64,000 nt of DNA from an uncultured Parabacteroides sp. (GTDB taxonomy: Bacteria; Bacteroidota; Bacteroidia; Bacteroidales; Tannerellaceae), in NCBI RefSeq assembly GCF_902493135.1, contig NZ_CABUOD010000017.1, forward strand, positions 1 through 64,000. The letters are read 5' to 3'. Below are positions 9,227 through 17,613 of the stretch, in pieces. Numbering within the stretch: the first letter of the stretch is position 1; each line of letters opens with the position of its first letter. Below the pieces are notes generated by a model. The model searched no databases and was not told the DNA's origin. It was given only the letters and a program-made list of their open reading frames with translations. Both the position numbers and the translations under genes were made by a program.

Positions 9227-9235
9227 ACCGTATTG
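9223..9235. promoter_or_regulatory. Candidate operator palindrome in the feoAB/folK divergent region
   Basis: CAATACCGTATTG is a perfect inverted repeat with 6-base arms and one central base. It overlaps the proposed -33 element of feoAB, where a repressor could block RNA polymerase. An iron-responsive regulator of the Fur or DtxR type would be logical, but the sequence is not a clear match to any consensus known to me. Confidence 0.4.
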
Positions 9236-9249
9236 TAGGTATTTTTTGT

Positions 9250-9257
9250 TAGTTTTG
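9250..9257 (+). promoter_or_regulatory. Putative -7 element for folK
   Basis: TAGTTTTG matches TAnnTTTG and lies 27 bases before the folK start codon. No TTTG is found at the right -33 spacing. Confidence 0.5.
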
Positions 9258-9284
9258 CTGCCGTAAAAGCTTTAATATACGACT

Positions 9285-9749
9285 ATGCGGAACAAGGTTA
9301 TATTATGTTTGGGGTCTAATACGGATTGCGAGGCGAATCTGAAGTCGGCGGATGAGCTGTTGCTCGCCTATTTCGGCTCGGTCCGGTTCTCCGAAGCGGC
9401 TTACACGAAGCCGGTAGGTTTGCCCGGTTCCGGCTTGTTCCTCAACCAGGTGGCCATCGCCGGTACGGATGTTCCGCTGGAAGGGGTGAGGCAGGCTTTG
9501 AAAGGAATGGAAAAACAATTGGGACGTATGCCGGACAGCAAACGAAAAGGGGAAATTCCGATCGATATAGACCTGCTTCTTTGGAATGGAACGATCCTGA
9601 AACCTGCCGATTGGGAAAAGGAGTATGTGCAACTACTCTTCCGTTCTGTTGCGGATGGATGCCATGATGATGAAAGGAGCGATGCGTATTCCCCAAGTGT
9701 CGGTGTGTATGATCAGTTTATTCATGATTCTGGCACACAGTCTCTTTAG
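9285..9749 (+). CDS. folK: 2-amino-4-hydroxy-6-hydroxymethyldihydropteridine pyrophosphokinase-like protein
   Basis: The 154-residue protein resembles HPPK, which transfers pyrophosphate from ATP to 6-hydroxymethyl-dihydropterin in folate synthesis. Seen are LCLGSNTDCEANL at the N-terminus, a YTKPVGLPGSGLFLNQVAI segment like the family's pterin-binding loop, LGRMPDSK, and the DIDLLLWNG motif with metal-binding aspartates. The usual PRxIDLDI arginine is not obvious (IPIDIDLL). The last 39 or so residues overlap the convergent methyltransferase gene and do not look like HPPK, so the 3' end may have been extended by loss of the original stop. It may be a divergent or weakened enzyme. Confidence 0.68.
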   Translation: MRNKVILCLGSNTDCEANLKSADELLLAYFGSVRFSEAAYTKPVGLPGSGLFLNQVAIAGTDVPLEGVRQALKGMEKQLGRMPDSKRKGEIPIDIDLLLWNGTILKPADWEKEYVQLLFRSVADGCHDDERSDAYSPSVGVYDQFIHDSGTQSL

Positions 9750-10670
9750 CTTGTTTTTCCCGAAAGGGTTGTAGAACCCCAATTGTATAAGGAACAATCC
9801 GTCTTTCTTATCTGACAGATGGAGACAATATTCCTTTAGAGGGAGGATGCGTTCCATATAATTGCCGGTTTCCGGGTCGCAGGTATTGTGCTCGTCCTGA
9901 TAGCCGGTTAACGTTGCAGCAGCTGTCCCGCTGTAGTTGTCCGATTTGATAAAATACCGGATATCCTCGTAGTTCATTCCGCGGGTGATGGCTGCATATT
10001 CATGGGCTTTGCTTTCCTCCATTTCCGGATGGGTCCGTTTGATGAACTCCAGTCTTTTGGTATAATAGTTCGGAGTGACGGCATTCCCTTTTTCATAGGC
10101 ATCCATCTCTTTCCTGAGTTTTCTGCATTTCCAGAAATTCATCGGGTTGGAGCCGGTCATGAAGACCAAACCTAAATTTTCATTGAGCGAGGAGATGTCG
10201 GCGAAGAAATGTCGGAGGTTGTAAATATGTTCGATCACATCAAGCCCGACGACAAAGTGCGGCTTTACATGATTCTCTCGGCACCATGCGATCAGTTCGG
10301 GCGAATCGCCGCAAATGATCACGTCCGGCCCGGTTCCGAATGCTTTACTTACCTCTTCTACTGTCTTTACGGAGTCGGGATTCCGGTCGATGTAAATGAC
10401 CTTGCGGACTCCGAACATTTTCATCAAAATGCTGAAAAAACCGCAGCCGCCTCCATAATCTACCATGATAAGCTCTTCTTCTTTCAATGGCGAGATCGAT
10501 TTCACGGCGACCCGAACAAGAGCGTATATGTTTATGTAGTAGCAATTAGCTGATTTTAGGCCGGCTATATATTTTTTGTTATAGTCGCTGATCGGCAGTT
10601 GATCGAAATCGGTCTCTATTATTTTCCGTTCAAAATCCGTTAGGATTTTCAATGTATTATCTGTCTCCAT
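9633..10670 (-). CDS. Class I SAM-dependent methyltransferase
   Basis: This 345-residue protein has a SAM-binding motif I (VDYGGGCGFFSILMKMFG) followed by VIYIDRNPDSV with an acidic residue at the end of strand 2, and VGLDVIEHIYNL further on, typical of class I methyltransferases acting on small molecules or glycans. It is the last gene of a six-gene minus-strand glycan cluster and overlaps the end of the upstream glycosyltransferase gene by 14 bases. Substrate unknown; a sugar or lipid-linked glycan is likely from context. Its 3' end overlaps folK by 117 bases. Confidence 0.8.
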   Translation of the reverse strand: METDNTLKILTDFERKIIETDFDQLPISDYNKKYIAGLKSANCYYINIYALVRVAVKSISPLKEEELIMVDYGGGCGFFSILMKMFGVRKVIYIDRNPDSVKTVEEVSKAFGTGPDVIICGDSPELIAWCRENHVKPHFVVGLDVIEHIYNLRHFFADISSLNENLGLVFMTGSNPMNFWKCRKLRKEMDAYEKGNAVTPNYYTKRLEFIKRTHPEMEESKAHEYAAITRGMNYEDIRYFIKSDNYSGTAAATLTGYQDEHNTCDPETGNYMERILPLKEYCLHLSDKKDGLFLIQLGFYNPFGKNKLKRLCARIMNKLIIHTDTWGIRIAPFIIMASIRNRTEE

Positions 10671-11796
10671 AAATAAGATTGTTTAGGTGTTCGCCTTGAT
10701 ATTGATTGGAATAAGTCGGATAAAGAAAGTCGCGGCGCTGTTCGATCAGCTCCGGGGTCGTATCGGTATGCATCAATTCCCGACAAATGCGGATCATTTC
10801 GTCCGGAGTGTCGGCGATATGGCAGAGCTGCTCCAGTCCGCTGCCTGCTGTCATCAGCCGGTTGACCACTGTATGACGTCCGGCAAACAGGCTGTTCAGC
10901 AGTTTAAGTTTCAATCCGGTCGCCTGGAAAGTGATCAGGAGATGTATTTGTGCATCGCGTATCAACTTGTTCATCAGTTCTTCCGGCGGATTGGCTTCGA
11001 TATGCACATTCGGATAGGGAGCTGCCGCTTTCAACAAAGAAGCTGGCGGGTTCATGCCGGCAATGATGCAACGGCAATTTAGTTTGCTGAACACGTTCCG
11101 GATGAGGAAGAGGGCCGCTTGCGTATTCTCGATCACGGATAGTTTGCCATGATAGAGGATGAAATCGGAAGAACCCGGCTTCACCGTGATCTGGTCGTTG
11201 GTGTGGAAGCAAGGTATGAACTCGACCGGCTTGTCGGGAAATTGTCGTCGGAGGTAATCGGCATCGGTTGCCGACACGGCGATAATCAAGTCCGCATGTT
11301 TCAGTATTTTCTGATAATGCTTGAATCGCCAGGCCTCTATCCGGAAGAAATTTTTCCTGATCGGATGGCTTTCCGCCTGGGCCAGGTGACAATAATAGTC
11401 ATGTTCGATATTCGCTTCCCGGTAGATTTTTTTCCGGTTTTGCAGTCGCCGATCGTTTATGTAATAGCAGCAATGGAGCCCTTCGAACAGGATCGGGTAA
11501 TCGTTCTTCAGCAGATTGGCAATCAGTTCAGGATGCTTGCGGCTGTAAACGTTATAAGGCAGCAGGGTCATATTGCTACGCAGCCCCGTGTGCCGTTTGT
11601 AATAAAATACCTTTTCGCAGACGGCTTCCAGTTCGGGCGAATGCGCACGCTCGTATTCGAAACAGTGTAAAATGATCTTTACACCGCAGTGGTGCAGAGC
11701 CTTCATCTTATAATATACATCGATGATCCCCCCGTAGTTGGCAGGCCAGGGAATATTGAAAGCTATGATGTTCAGGTGCCTTTCCATATCTGTCAT
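10657..11796 (-). CDS. Glycosyltransferase (GT-B fold, GT4-like)
   Basis: The protein (379 residues from this start) has a GT-B pattern: an N-terminal acceptor half beginning MERHLNIIAFNIPWPANYGG, a linker and a nucleotide-sugar half containing DFILYHGKLSVIENTQAALF and the C-terminal TGLKLKLLNSLFAGRH, in the position where GT4 enzymes bind the sugar nucleotide. The start at 11796 makes an ATGA overlap with the upstream gene; ATG at 11787 is an equally possible start. It probably adds one sugar in the cell-surface glycan made by this cluster; donor and acceptor are unknown. Confidence 0.8.
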   Translation of the reverse strand: MTDMERHLNIIAFNIPWPANYGGIIDVYYKMKALHHCGVKIILHCFEYERAHSPELEAVCEKVFYYKRHTGLRSNMTLLPYNVYSRKHPELIANLLKNDYPILFEGLHCCYYINDRRLQNRKKIYREANIEHDYYCHLAQAESHPIRKNFFRIEAWRFKHYQKILKHADLIIAVSATDADYLRRQFPDKPVEFIPCFHTNDQITVKPGSSDFILYHGKLSVIENTQAALFLIRNVFSKLNCRCIIAGMNPPASLLKAAAPYPNVHIEANPPEELMNKLIRDAQIHLLITFQATGLKLKLLNSLFAGRHTVVNRLMTAGSGLEQLCHIADTPDEMIRICRELMHTDTTPELIEQRRDFLYPTYSNQYQGEHLNNLIYGDR

Positions 11797-13034
11797 TTGC
11801 TGTTTAGCCGTGTAAAGATACACATAAATTGTTCAGCTTGTTTTTTACGGGAGAAACGTTCCACGGCTTTTTTGTCCGTATCTACGTGCGTATATCCGTT
11901 AGCCTGCCAGAACTGGTAATGGTGCAGGATAAAACGATAGGCCTCTTCGGCCGTCCGGGCTGCCAGCCCTGAACGGGTTTCCCGGATGGTGGCTTCGAGG
12001 CAACTTTCGTCACTCCTTACGCAGAGCAACGGTTTTTCGACAGCCATCGATTCGAAAAGCTTCGTCGTCATAAATCCTTTGGGCCCGTCGGAGGCAAAGG
12101 TATTGGCGAGTTGCAGCAGGATGGAACTGCGGTTCAGCACGCCGGGGATCTCGGAGGCGGGAACATACCCGAAAAAATCCATATATCGGGCGACCGGGTA
12201 AGCGGCGGCGGCCTGCATGATGATCGCTTTTGATCCGGCGTCGACATACCATTGGATGCGGAACCTGTCCGGATCGATGAGCTTTTCACGATCCAACCGG
12301 CCGACGGCCTCGAATAGCAACCGGGGGTCACGTGTCGCCAGGCTGATCAAACGTCCGGTATAGGTGATGACGAATTGGGAGGTCCGGTGCTGTTCCGGAT
12401 AGAAGAGTTCCGGATCGTAGCCGTTGTAAACCAACTCCGTGTCGGGATTGTATGTTTTGAGTTTTTCCACGTGCCAGGGGGAAATGGTCGTGACCCGGTC
12501 TGCCTTTCTCAGCGCGTCGTTTCTGTCCTGTAACAGCTTACGACGGAATGCCGCCGTGATCTTCCTGTCCAGCCAGGGAAAGGTGCGGAAGCTGTGGGCG
12601 ATATATTCGTTGGAGGCATATTGCTCGACTATATCCCGCAAGTCGATCACTAACGGCAGATGATGTTTCTCCGCTACGTACCGGGCGGCCGGCAGGGGGA
12701 ACGCCCGGTATGAACTGCACAGGATTCCGTCGTAACTTCCTTCTTCCAGCAGGCCAGAGGCGGCTTTTGCCATCTTCTTGTCTTTATAATGGAAAAAGTA
12801 GTCGAGTATGAATACGCATATCCACTCTAACTTCTGTCTGATTTTCCCTTTGCCACGAAAGAAGTTCACATACGTGACAGGCGTTTCTCCCTTCAGGAAA
12901 GAAAAAGTGTCGTCATCGATTTGCTCGGTGACAACGATAGGTTCCCATCCGGCCCGCTTCATATATTTGCATAAATAGCCCATTCGCGGTCCGAATGCAG
13001 GAGGAAACATATCACATAATATCAGTATCTTCAT
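11793..13034 (-). CDS. Glycosyltransferase family 4-like protein
   Basis: This 413-residue protein starts MKILILCDMFPPAFGPRMGY, the classic N-terminal strand and glycine loop of GT4 enzymes. It contains LPLVIDLRDIVEQYASNEYI in the acceptor half and FVITYTGRLISLATRDPRLL at the start of the donor half, with LFESMAVEKPLLC in the place of the usual EAMA sugar-nucleotide motif. It transfers a sugar from an activated donor at the inner membrane or in the cytoplasm. Start and stop overlap both neighbours by four bases, so it is tightly coupled in the glycan operon. Confidence 0.87.
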   Translation of the reverse strand: MKILILCDMFPPAFGPRMGYLCKYMKRAGWEPIVVTEQIDDDTFSFLKGETPVTYVNFFRGKGKIRQKLEWICVFILDYFFHYKDKKMAKAASGLLEEGSYDGILCSSYRAFPLPAARYVAEKHHLPLVIDLRDIVEQYASNEYIAHSFRTFPWLDRKITAAFRRKLLQDRNDALRKADRVTTISPWHVEKLKTYNPDTELVYNGYDPELFYPEQHRTSQFVITYTGRLISLATRDPRLLFEAVGRLDREKLIDPDRFRIQWYVDAGSKAIIMQAAAAYPVARYMDFFGYVPASEIPGVLNRSSILLQLANTFASDGPKGFMTTKLFESMAVEKPLLCVRSDESCLEATIRETRSGLAARTAEEAYRFILHHYQFWQANGYTHVDTDKKAVERFSRKKQAEQFMCIFTRLNSK

Positions 13035-14347
13035 GATTTTATCAGTTCTTCAATGAGGGCGGCGAATAGTTTTCGTTGCCAGTCGACAGAGACATTCGGT
13101 TTGATCCGGGTGGTGACGGAGTCGTTATGCCAGAGCAACACCAGTTCGCCGTTGGCACGTGCCACCTGTTTGGCAAGTTGCATCGAGCAGGCAAGCGCAT
13201 CCGCATAGCCGAGATTCATATAAACCGGTTCGTTCAGGCTGCATTCCATAATAGCCAGCGGGTGGAGGAGAAGTGGCGAGATGCGTTTGTTCTCCGGATT
13301 AATCCAATGGACCGGACGGGAAGTGCCGAGGCGAAAACCGGCAACGTCCGGATAGCCCATCGTGAAATCGTCCGTAATTCCTGCTTTTTCCAGCCATGCC
13401 ATATCTTCCGGTTCGCGTGAGGCCAGATAATGATGCCGGTTGTAAATGACGGATTTTCCGGTCTGTCTCTCCAGCAATTCTTTTTCCGTTGAGATGAGTG
13501 CCGGAGTCTTGCCGGCATCGTAACTGGCATGCAGCCCGATCCCTGCATTTTCGGTTTTAAAAAGGAGCAATAGCTCTTGTAAATCTTTCGAATACAGTTT
13601 ATAGTGAGGCTTGTCGTAAACGGATGAACCGCCTGACTTGATAAAGAACAGGGATTCGCAACGGTCTTTTCCGATAGCCGCCTTTAATTCGTTTTGTTGT
13701 TTTAGGAGCCAGGGGAATGTGTAGAACGGATCTTCCTGTAACGGACCGTGAAACATCTTCCAGGCTTGTTTCAGTCCTGTGCCTTTCACCGTTTCCCGTA
13801 TCAGGTTGCGGAAAGTCCGGCAAAAGAAAGGTGCATCCACATCGTGCGTCAGCCATACTTTTTGTATGCGTGGGGCCGGTTCGACGGCCGACTGTACACG
13901 TGCCTGGCGTAACCAACGGCGCAACAACCTGCCGTATTCGTCGACTACCGGACGATGGATGAATCCGGCTTTAAAGGGCAGGGACTCTTTTCCGGGGAAG
14001 CGGCCGTGGATGTCCCGTATGTTCCGTTTCCGTATTTCTTCATATCGCGTGAGCAGGAAATAGGCGCTGGCGATGATGTCGGAATGCACCACCCAAATAT
14101 CGCCTTTCCATTCTGTTTTGGAAGAACCGAAAAGCAGTGGTACGCCTTCTATCTCTTCCAGTGGCAGTTTGGGCATGGACTCGGCTGTCCCGTAAACTTC
14201 ATCCCGAAAGAAAGGGGAGGGGATGATGACTACGCGATAGCGGGAGAATTCGTTCGGGTCCGATGTGTAACCGACAAGGCTGCTCAGCGCACCGGCTTTT
14301 TCTCCTCCTATCAGGAATTTGATGATATAAGAAATAACGGCTTTCAT
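13031..14347 (-). CDS. Polysaccharide deacetylase family protein
   Basis: The 438-residue protein has an N-terminal region with an SSLVGYTSDPNEFS start typical of Bacteroidetes DUF7033/NodB-like proteins and a C-terminal deacetylase-like part: WLTHDVDAPFF carries the His-Asp metal motif, GIGLHASYDAGK resembles the HxxxH-type motif 2 with one histidine replaced, and LLWHNDSV is the terminal motif. It may remove N- or O-acetyl groups from a glycan intermediate. It overlaps the downstream glycosyltransferase start by four bases. Confidence 0.78.
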   Translation of the reverse strand: MKAVISYIIKFLIGGEKAGALSSLVGYTSDPNEFSRYRVVIIPSPFFRDEVYGTAESMPKLPLEEIEGVPLLFGSSKTEWKGDIWVVHSDIIASAYFLLTRYEEIRKRNIRDIHGRFPGKESLPFKAGFIHRPVVDEYGRLLRRWLRQARVQSAVEPAPRIQKVWLTHDVDAPFFCRTFRNLIRETVKGTGLKQAWKMFHGPLQEDPFYTFPWLLKQQNELKAAIGKDRCESLFFIKSGGSSVYDKPHYKLYSKDLQELLLLFKTENAGIGLHASYDAGKTPALISTEKELLERQTGKSVIYNRHHYLASREPEDMAWLEKAGITDDFTMGYPDVAGFRLGTSRPVHWINPENKRISPLLLHPLAIMECSLNEPVYMNLGYADALACSMQLAKQVARANGELVLLWHNDSVTTRIKPNVSVDWQRKLFAALIEELIKS

Positions 14348-14361
14348 ACTGTCTTACAGCT

Positions 14362-15000
14362 TTACAGGAACAGGCGGACCACCTCGAATGCTTCTGCATA
14401 AGGACAGCCGGCTTGTACGCCGCGTGTTTTTGCCAGCGAAAAGATGAACTCTTCGGATAGGTAGTCGCGTGCTCCTTGTGATTCGTATGCTTTTAATGCT
14501 TCGACTTTGGCCTGGATGTGCTCCCTGTTTAGTTCGACGAAGCATTGCGTGTTAAATGTCAGATTGTTCCAAATCAACTCGTAGCCCAGCAATGTCGTGT
14601 TCTTGAAAGCGCGTAGGCCTTCTTGGGCGATCGTCGTATGGTCCTGGTGAATGTCGTGCAGGCTTGGAATGAAGACGAGGTCAAAGCTGTTTGCTTTTTT
14701 TAGGCGGATCAGTTCTTCCAATATCTCCTGCCGGACATATCCGAGTTTGCGGACTTCGTAATTGTAGATGATGAGGTTTTCAGGCGATATCCCCAATTGG
14801 GCGGTTGCTTTTCTGACTTCCGTCTTCAAAACATCTTTCGGAAAACCTTCGGGCACGGACTGCTGGGCGGTCGAAAAAGCGACATAGGTCACCTTCTTTC
14901 CCAATTCGATCAGTTTGCTTATGGTCCCCCCCAGTCCCAATTCCCCGTCGTCCGTATGGGGAGCCAAAACCAGTATATCATTATAGCTGTTCAGTATCAT
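14362..15000 (-). CDS. PIG-L family deacetylase
   Basis: The 212-residue protein carries LAPHTDDGELGLGG near residues 12-25, a variant of the PHPDDE zinc motif, and HDIHQDH around residue 115 as the second metal-binding motif. PIG-L/LmbE enzymes remove N-acetyl groups from GlcNAc-type sugars in lipid or small-molecule conjugates. In this operon it probably deacetylates a sugar of the glycan product. It lies 14 bases before the polysaccharide deacetylase gene and seven bases after the acyltransferase gene. Confidence 0.88.
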   Translation of the reverse strand: MILNSYNDILVLAPHTDDGELGLGGTISKLIELGKKVTYVAFSTAQQSVPEGFPKDVLKTEVRKATAQLGISPENLIIYNYEVRKLGYVRQEILEELIRLKKANSFDLVFIPSLHDIHQDHTTIAQEGLRAFKNTTLLGYELIWNNLTFNTQCFVELNREHIQAKVEALKAYESQGARDYLSEEFIFSLAKTRGVQAGCPYAEAFEVVRLFL

Positions 15001-15007
15001 AAATTAT

Positions 15008-15961
15008 CTATCTGTTTATTATCCTTCCTATTTTTAAACAGGCCCTATTTAATAAACTTAATTTTCCTTTGGTTATTGTGAAGAAGGGGGTTTGAATTGC
15101 ACCGAATTCACGGAAAAAACGTTCGACTCCCGGAATCATAGAACCTTCGAAGTCGAATACGTTTGTGAATAGTGAAACGTAACGGATACATTCCCACAAT
15201 ATTAGGCTATGTGCTCCCGACTCCCGAAGAGCCGGATCTCCTCCACCGGCCAGATACCAGGCGGAACTTTCTTGCCAGACGACAAAAGCGGCAGCATGCA
15301 AACGTCCTTGTTCGTCATAACCGCCCCATAAATCTCCCTGCTCCCGTTTGCGGCAGGTGTCGATCAGCCGGGTCAGTATTTCCGTATCTTCTTTATTTAT
15401 GACCTGCTGACGCTCGAACGTTTGTGCCTGTACCTGTAAGAATTCTTCGATGGAAATGCCTTTTTTTACCGTGATACGGTATTTGTCTCTGGCTTTTATG
15501 ATATTCCGGCGAGTGTTGGAACTCATATTTTCCAGCATTGCTTCCGTGTTCCGGATATCCTTCAGCAGATAGGTGTAGCGTGTTGTCTGCCGGTAACCTT
15601 CCCAGTAAAAAGGAAGCCAGTCTGTGATTCCGTAATGGAAATTTTGCAGGAAATGCGGATAGGGTTCGAGCGCGTTGAGCAGTTGCTTGCATAAAGTTTG
15701 CCGGCGACCTAATGCTTTGGTGTATTTGGTATCTTCGGATTCCGGTGCGAACCACGGTCCCATCGTCTGTGTGTAAGGGGGCATCGAGACGATTCCCTGC
15801 CGGGGGATATAAAGAGGCATTGCAGCCCTGATCCTCTCTTTCTCTTCAACCAGCAAGACTTCCCATTTGTCTTTGCCACAAACCGTATCGAGCCACCAGT
15901 CACGTGAGAAGATGGGAATACTGGTTTCTGTCTTACAAAGCAAATGGTATTTGTCTTTCAT
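15008..15961 (-). CDS. GNAT/FemAB-like acyltransferase
   Basis: The 317-residue protein resembles the double-GNAT FemAB-like family. Recognisable segments are SSNTRRNIIKARDKYRI, typical of the linker before the second GNAT half, AWYLAGGGDPALRESGAHSL with the acyl-donor binding loop, and FDFEGSMIPGVERFFREFGA near the end. Members transfer amino acids or acyl groups to cell-wall or surface glycan substrates. It is the first gene of the glycan operon and follows recA by 98 bases that contain a strong hairpin. Donor unknown. Confidence 0.78.
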   Translation of the reverse strand: MKDKYHLLCKTETSIPIFSRDWWLDTVCGKDKWEVLLVEEKERIRAAMPLYIPRQGIVSMPPYTQTMGPWFAPESEDTKYTKALGRRQTLCKQLLNALEPYPHFLQNFHYGITDWLPFYWEGYRQTTRYTYLLKDIRNTEAMLENMSSNTRRNIIKARDKYRITVKKGISIEEFLQVQAQTFERQQVINKEDTEILTRLIDTCRKREQGDLWGGYDEQGRLHAAAFVVWQESSAWYLAGGGDPALRESGAHSLILWECIRYVSLFTNVFDFEGSMIPGVERFFREFGAIQTPFFTITKGKLSLLNRACLKIGRIINR

Positions 15962-15983
15962 GTCGATGGATGATTGATTTAAG

Positions 15984-16025
15984 TTTTGCCGGCAAATGTC
16001 GATCGATCGTCATTTACCGGCAAAA
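15984..16025 (-). terminator. Strong hairpin between recA and the glycan operon
   Basis: Arms 15984-15998 and 16011-16025 are complementary at 14 of 15 positions (TTTTGCCGG...CCGGCAAAA) around a 12-base loop rich in TCGA. Placed after recA it may end or weaken read-through, but it lacks a run of T on the minus strand, so a processing or RNA-stabilising role is also possible. Confidence 0.55.
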
Positions 16026-16059
16026 GGATAACTTCCCGCTTTTGTGTTCCGGCTGCGGT

Positions 16060-17139
16060 TTACTCTTTAGACGAACTTTTCTTTGCCGGGAGATTGCCGT
16101 CTTTTAGAGATTCGAATATAAGAGTGGATAGCTCGTCCGCCAATTCGGGATTGTCGGCAACACATTGTTTGGCGGCATCGCGTCCTTGCCCTAACTTCGT
16201 ATCGTTGTAGCTATACCATGATCCGCTTTTTTTGATGATGTTCAGGTCGGTCGCCAGATCGATGATTTCACCGGCTTTGGAGATGCCTTCACCGAACATG
16301 ATGTCGAACTCTGCTTTGCGGAAAGGAGGAGCGACCTTGTTCTTGACTACTTTAACGCGCACCTGGTTGCCCTTGATATCGTCGCCGTCTTTCAGTTTGC
16401 CGATGCTGCGGATATCCAGGCGGACAGAAGCGTAGAACTTCAACGCATTACCGCCGGTGGTCGTTTCGGGATTGCCGAACATCACACCGATCTTGTCACG
16501 CAATTGGTTGATGAATATGCAAGTCGTGTTGGTCTTATTGATCGCAGCCGTCAACTTACGAAGCGCCTGAGACATTAACCGTGCCTGCAATCCCATCTTG
16601 CTTTCACCCATGTCGCCTTCGATTTCCGCTTTCGGGGTCAGGGCGGCAACCGAGTCGATTACGATGATATCCACAGCAGACGAACGGATCAGCTGTTCGG
16701 CGATTTCCAGCGCCTGTTCGCCGTTATCCGGTTGGGAAATCCACAGGTTTTCGACGTCTACTCCCAACTTCTCTGCATAGAAACGGTCGAAAGCATGTTC
16801 CGCATCGATAAATGCCGCAATGCCACCGTTTTTTTGTGCCTCGGCAATCGCGTGGATCGCAAGGGTTGTCTTACCGGATGATTCCGGCCCGTAGATTTCG
16901 ATCACACGGCCTTTGGGATAACCTCCCACGCCTAACGCAGCGTTGAGGGCGATGGAGCCTGTCGGGATCACTTCGATATTTTCGACACTTTCGTCGCCCA
17001 ATTTCATGATCGAACCTTTTCCGTAGTTCTTCTCGATCTTGTCCATTGCTGCGCGAAGCGCTTTCAATTTGTCTGCGTTTACAGCCGGTTTCTCGGCTGC
17101 AGGCTGCTTGCCTTCTTCGAATAAATCTTCTTTTGCCAT
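16060..17139 (-). CDS. recA: Recombinase A
   Basis: The 359-residue protein is RecA, the ATP-dependent strand-exchange protein of homologous recombination and trigger of SOS-type cleavage. Walker A is GPESSGKT (residues 84-91), Walker B IIVIDSVAAL, and the L1/L2 loop regions MGLQARLMSQALRK and NQLRDKIGVMFGNPETTTGG are intact. The N-terminal extension (MAKEDLFEEGKQPAAEKP) is usual for Bacteroidetes. It follows bcp by six bases and is co-transcribed from upstream. No SOS box is visible in the short gap. Confidence 0.98.
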   Translation of the reverse strand: MAKEDLFEEGKQPAAEKPAVNADKLKALRAAMDKIEKNYGKGSIMKLGDESVENIEVIPTGSIALNAALGVGGYPKGRVIEIYGPESSGKTTLAIHAIAEAQKNGGIAAFIDAEHAFDRFYAEKLGVDVENLWISQPDNGEQALEIAEQLIRSSAVDIIVIDSVAALTPKAEIEGDMGESKMGLQARLMSQALRKLTAAINKTNTTCIFINQLRDKIGVMFGNPETTTGGNALKFYASVRLDIRSIGKLKDGDDIKGNQVRVKVVKNKVAPPFRKAEFDIMFGEGISKAGEIIDLATDLNIIKKSGSWYSYNDTKLGQGRDAAKQCVADNPELADELSTLIFESLKDGNLPAKKSSSKE

Positions 17140-17145
17140 TTCCTT

Positions 17146-17604
17146 TTATAGATTAAGGATTTGATTTGCATGGTCTTTAGTCTTCACCTCTTTCGGACCG
17201 ATGATGTTGGCAACGATGCCGTTTTCATCTATGATAAAGGTGGTACGGAGAGTCCCCATGTATGAACGTCCGTACAATTTCTTTTCTGCCCAAACCCCGA
17301 ACTGCTGTTGCAGGGTCGTATCCGTATCAGCGATGAGGCTGAAGGGGAGTTCCTGTTTTGCGATAAATCCCTGATGAGACTTGGCACTGTCTTTGCTGAC
17401 ACCCACTACTTCGTAGCCGGCAGCTTGCAATTCCTTGTAGCCATCCCGCAGGCTGCACGCTTCCGCCGTACAACCGCTGGTATTGTCTTTCGGATAGAAA
17501 TAGAGCGCCAGCTTTTTCCCTTTGAAATCGCTCAGCTTTATCTCTTTCCCGTTCTGGTCGAGGCCCAGAACTTCGGGTGCTTTATCTCCTATTTGTATTG
17601 CCAT
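17146..17604 (-). CDS. bcp: Thioredoxin-dependent thiol peroxidase, BCP type
   Basis: The 152-residue peroxiredoxin has the BCP motif NTSGCTAEACSLRD with peroxidatic Cys45 and resolving Cys50 four residues apart. It reduces hydrogen peroxide and organic peroxides using thioredoxin in the cytoplasm. Length and domain are complete. It sits in one transcript between a radical SAM gene (10 bases upstream) and recA (six bases downstream), grouping oxidative-stress defence with DNA repair. Confidence 0.95.
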   Translation of the reverse strand: MAIQIGDKAPEVLGLDQNGKEIKLSDFKGKKLALYFYPKDNTSGCTAEACSLRDGYKELQAAGYEVVGVSKDSAKSHQGFIAKQELPFSLIADTDTTLQQQFGVWAEKKLYGRSYMGTLRTTFIIDENGIVANIIGPKEVKTKDHANQILNL

Positions 17605-17613
17605 ATGTTTATT

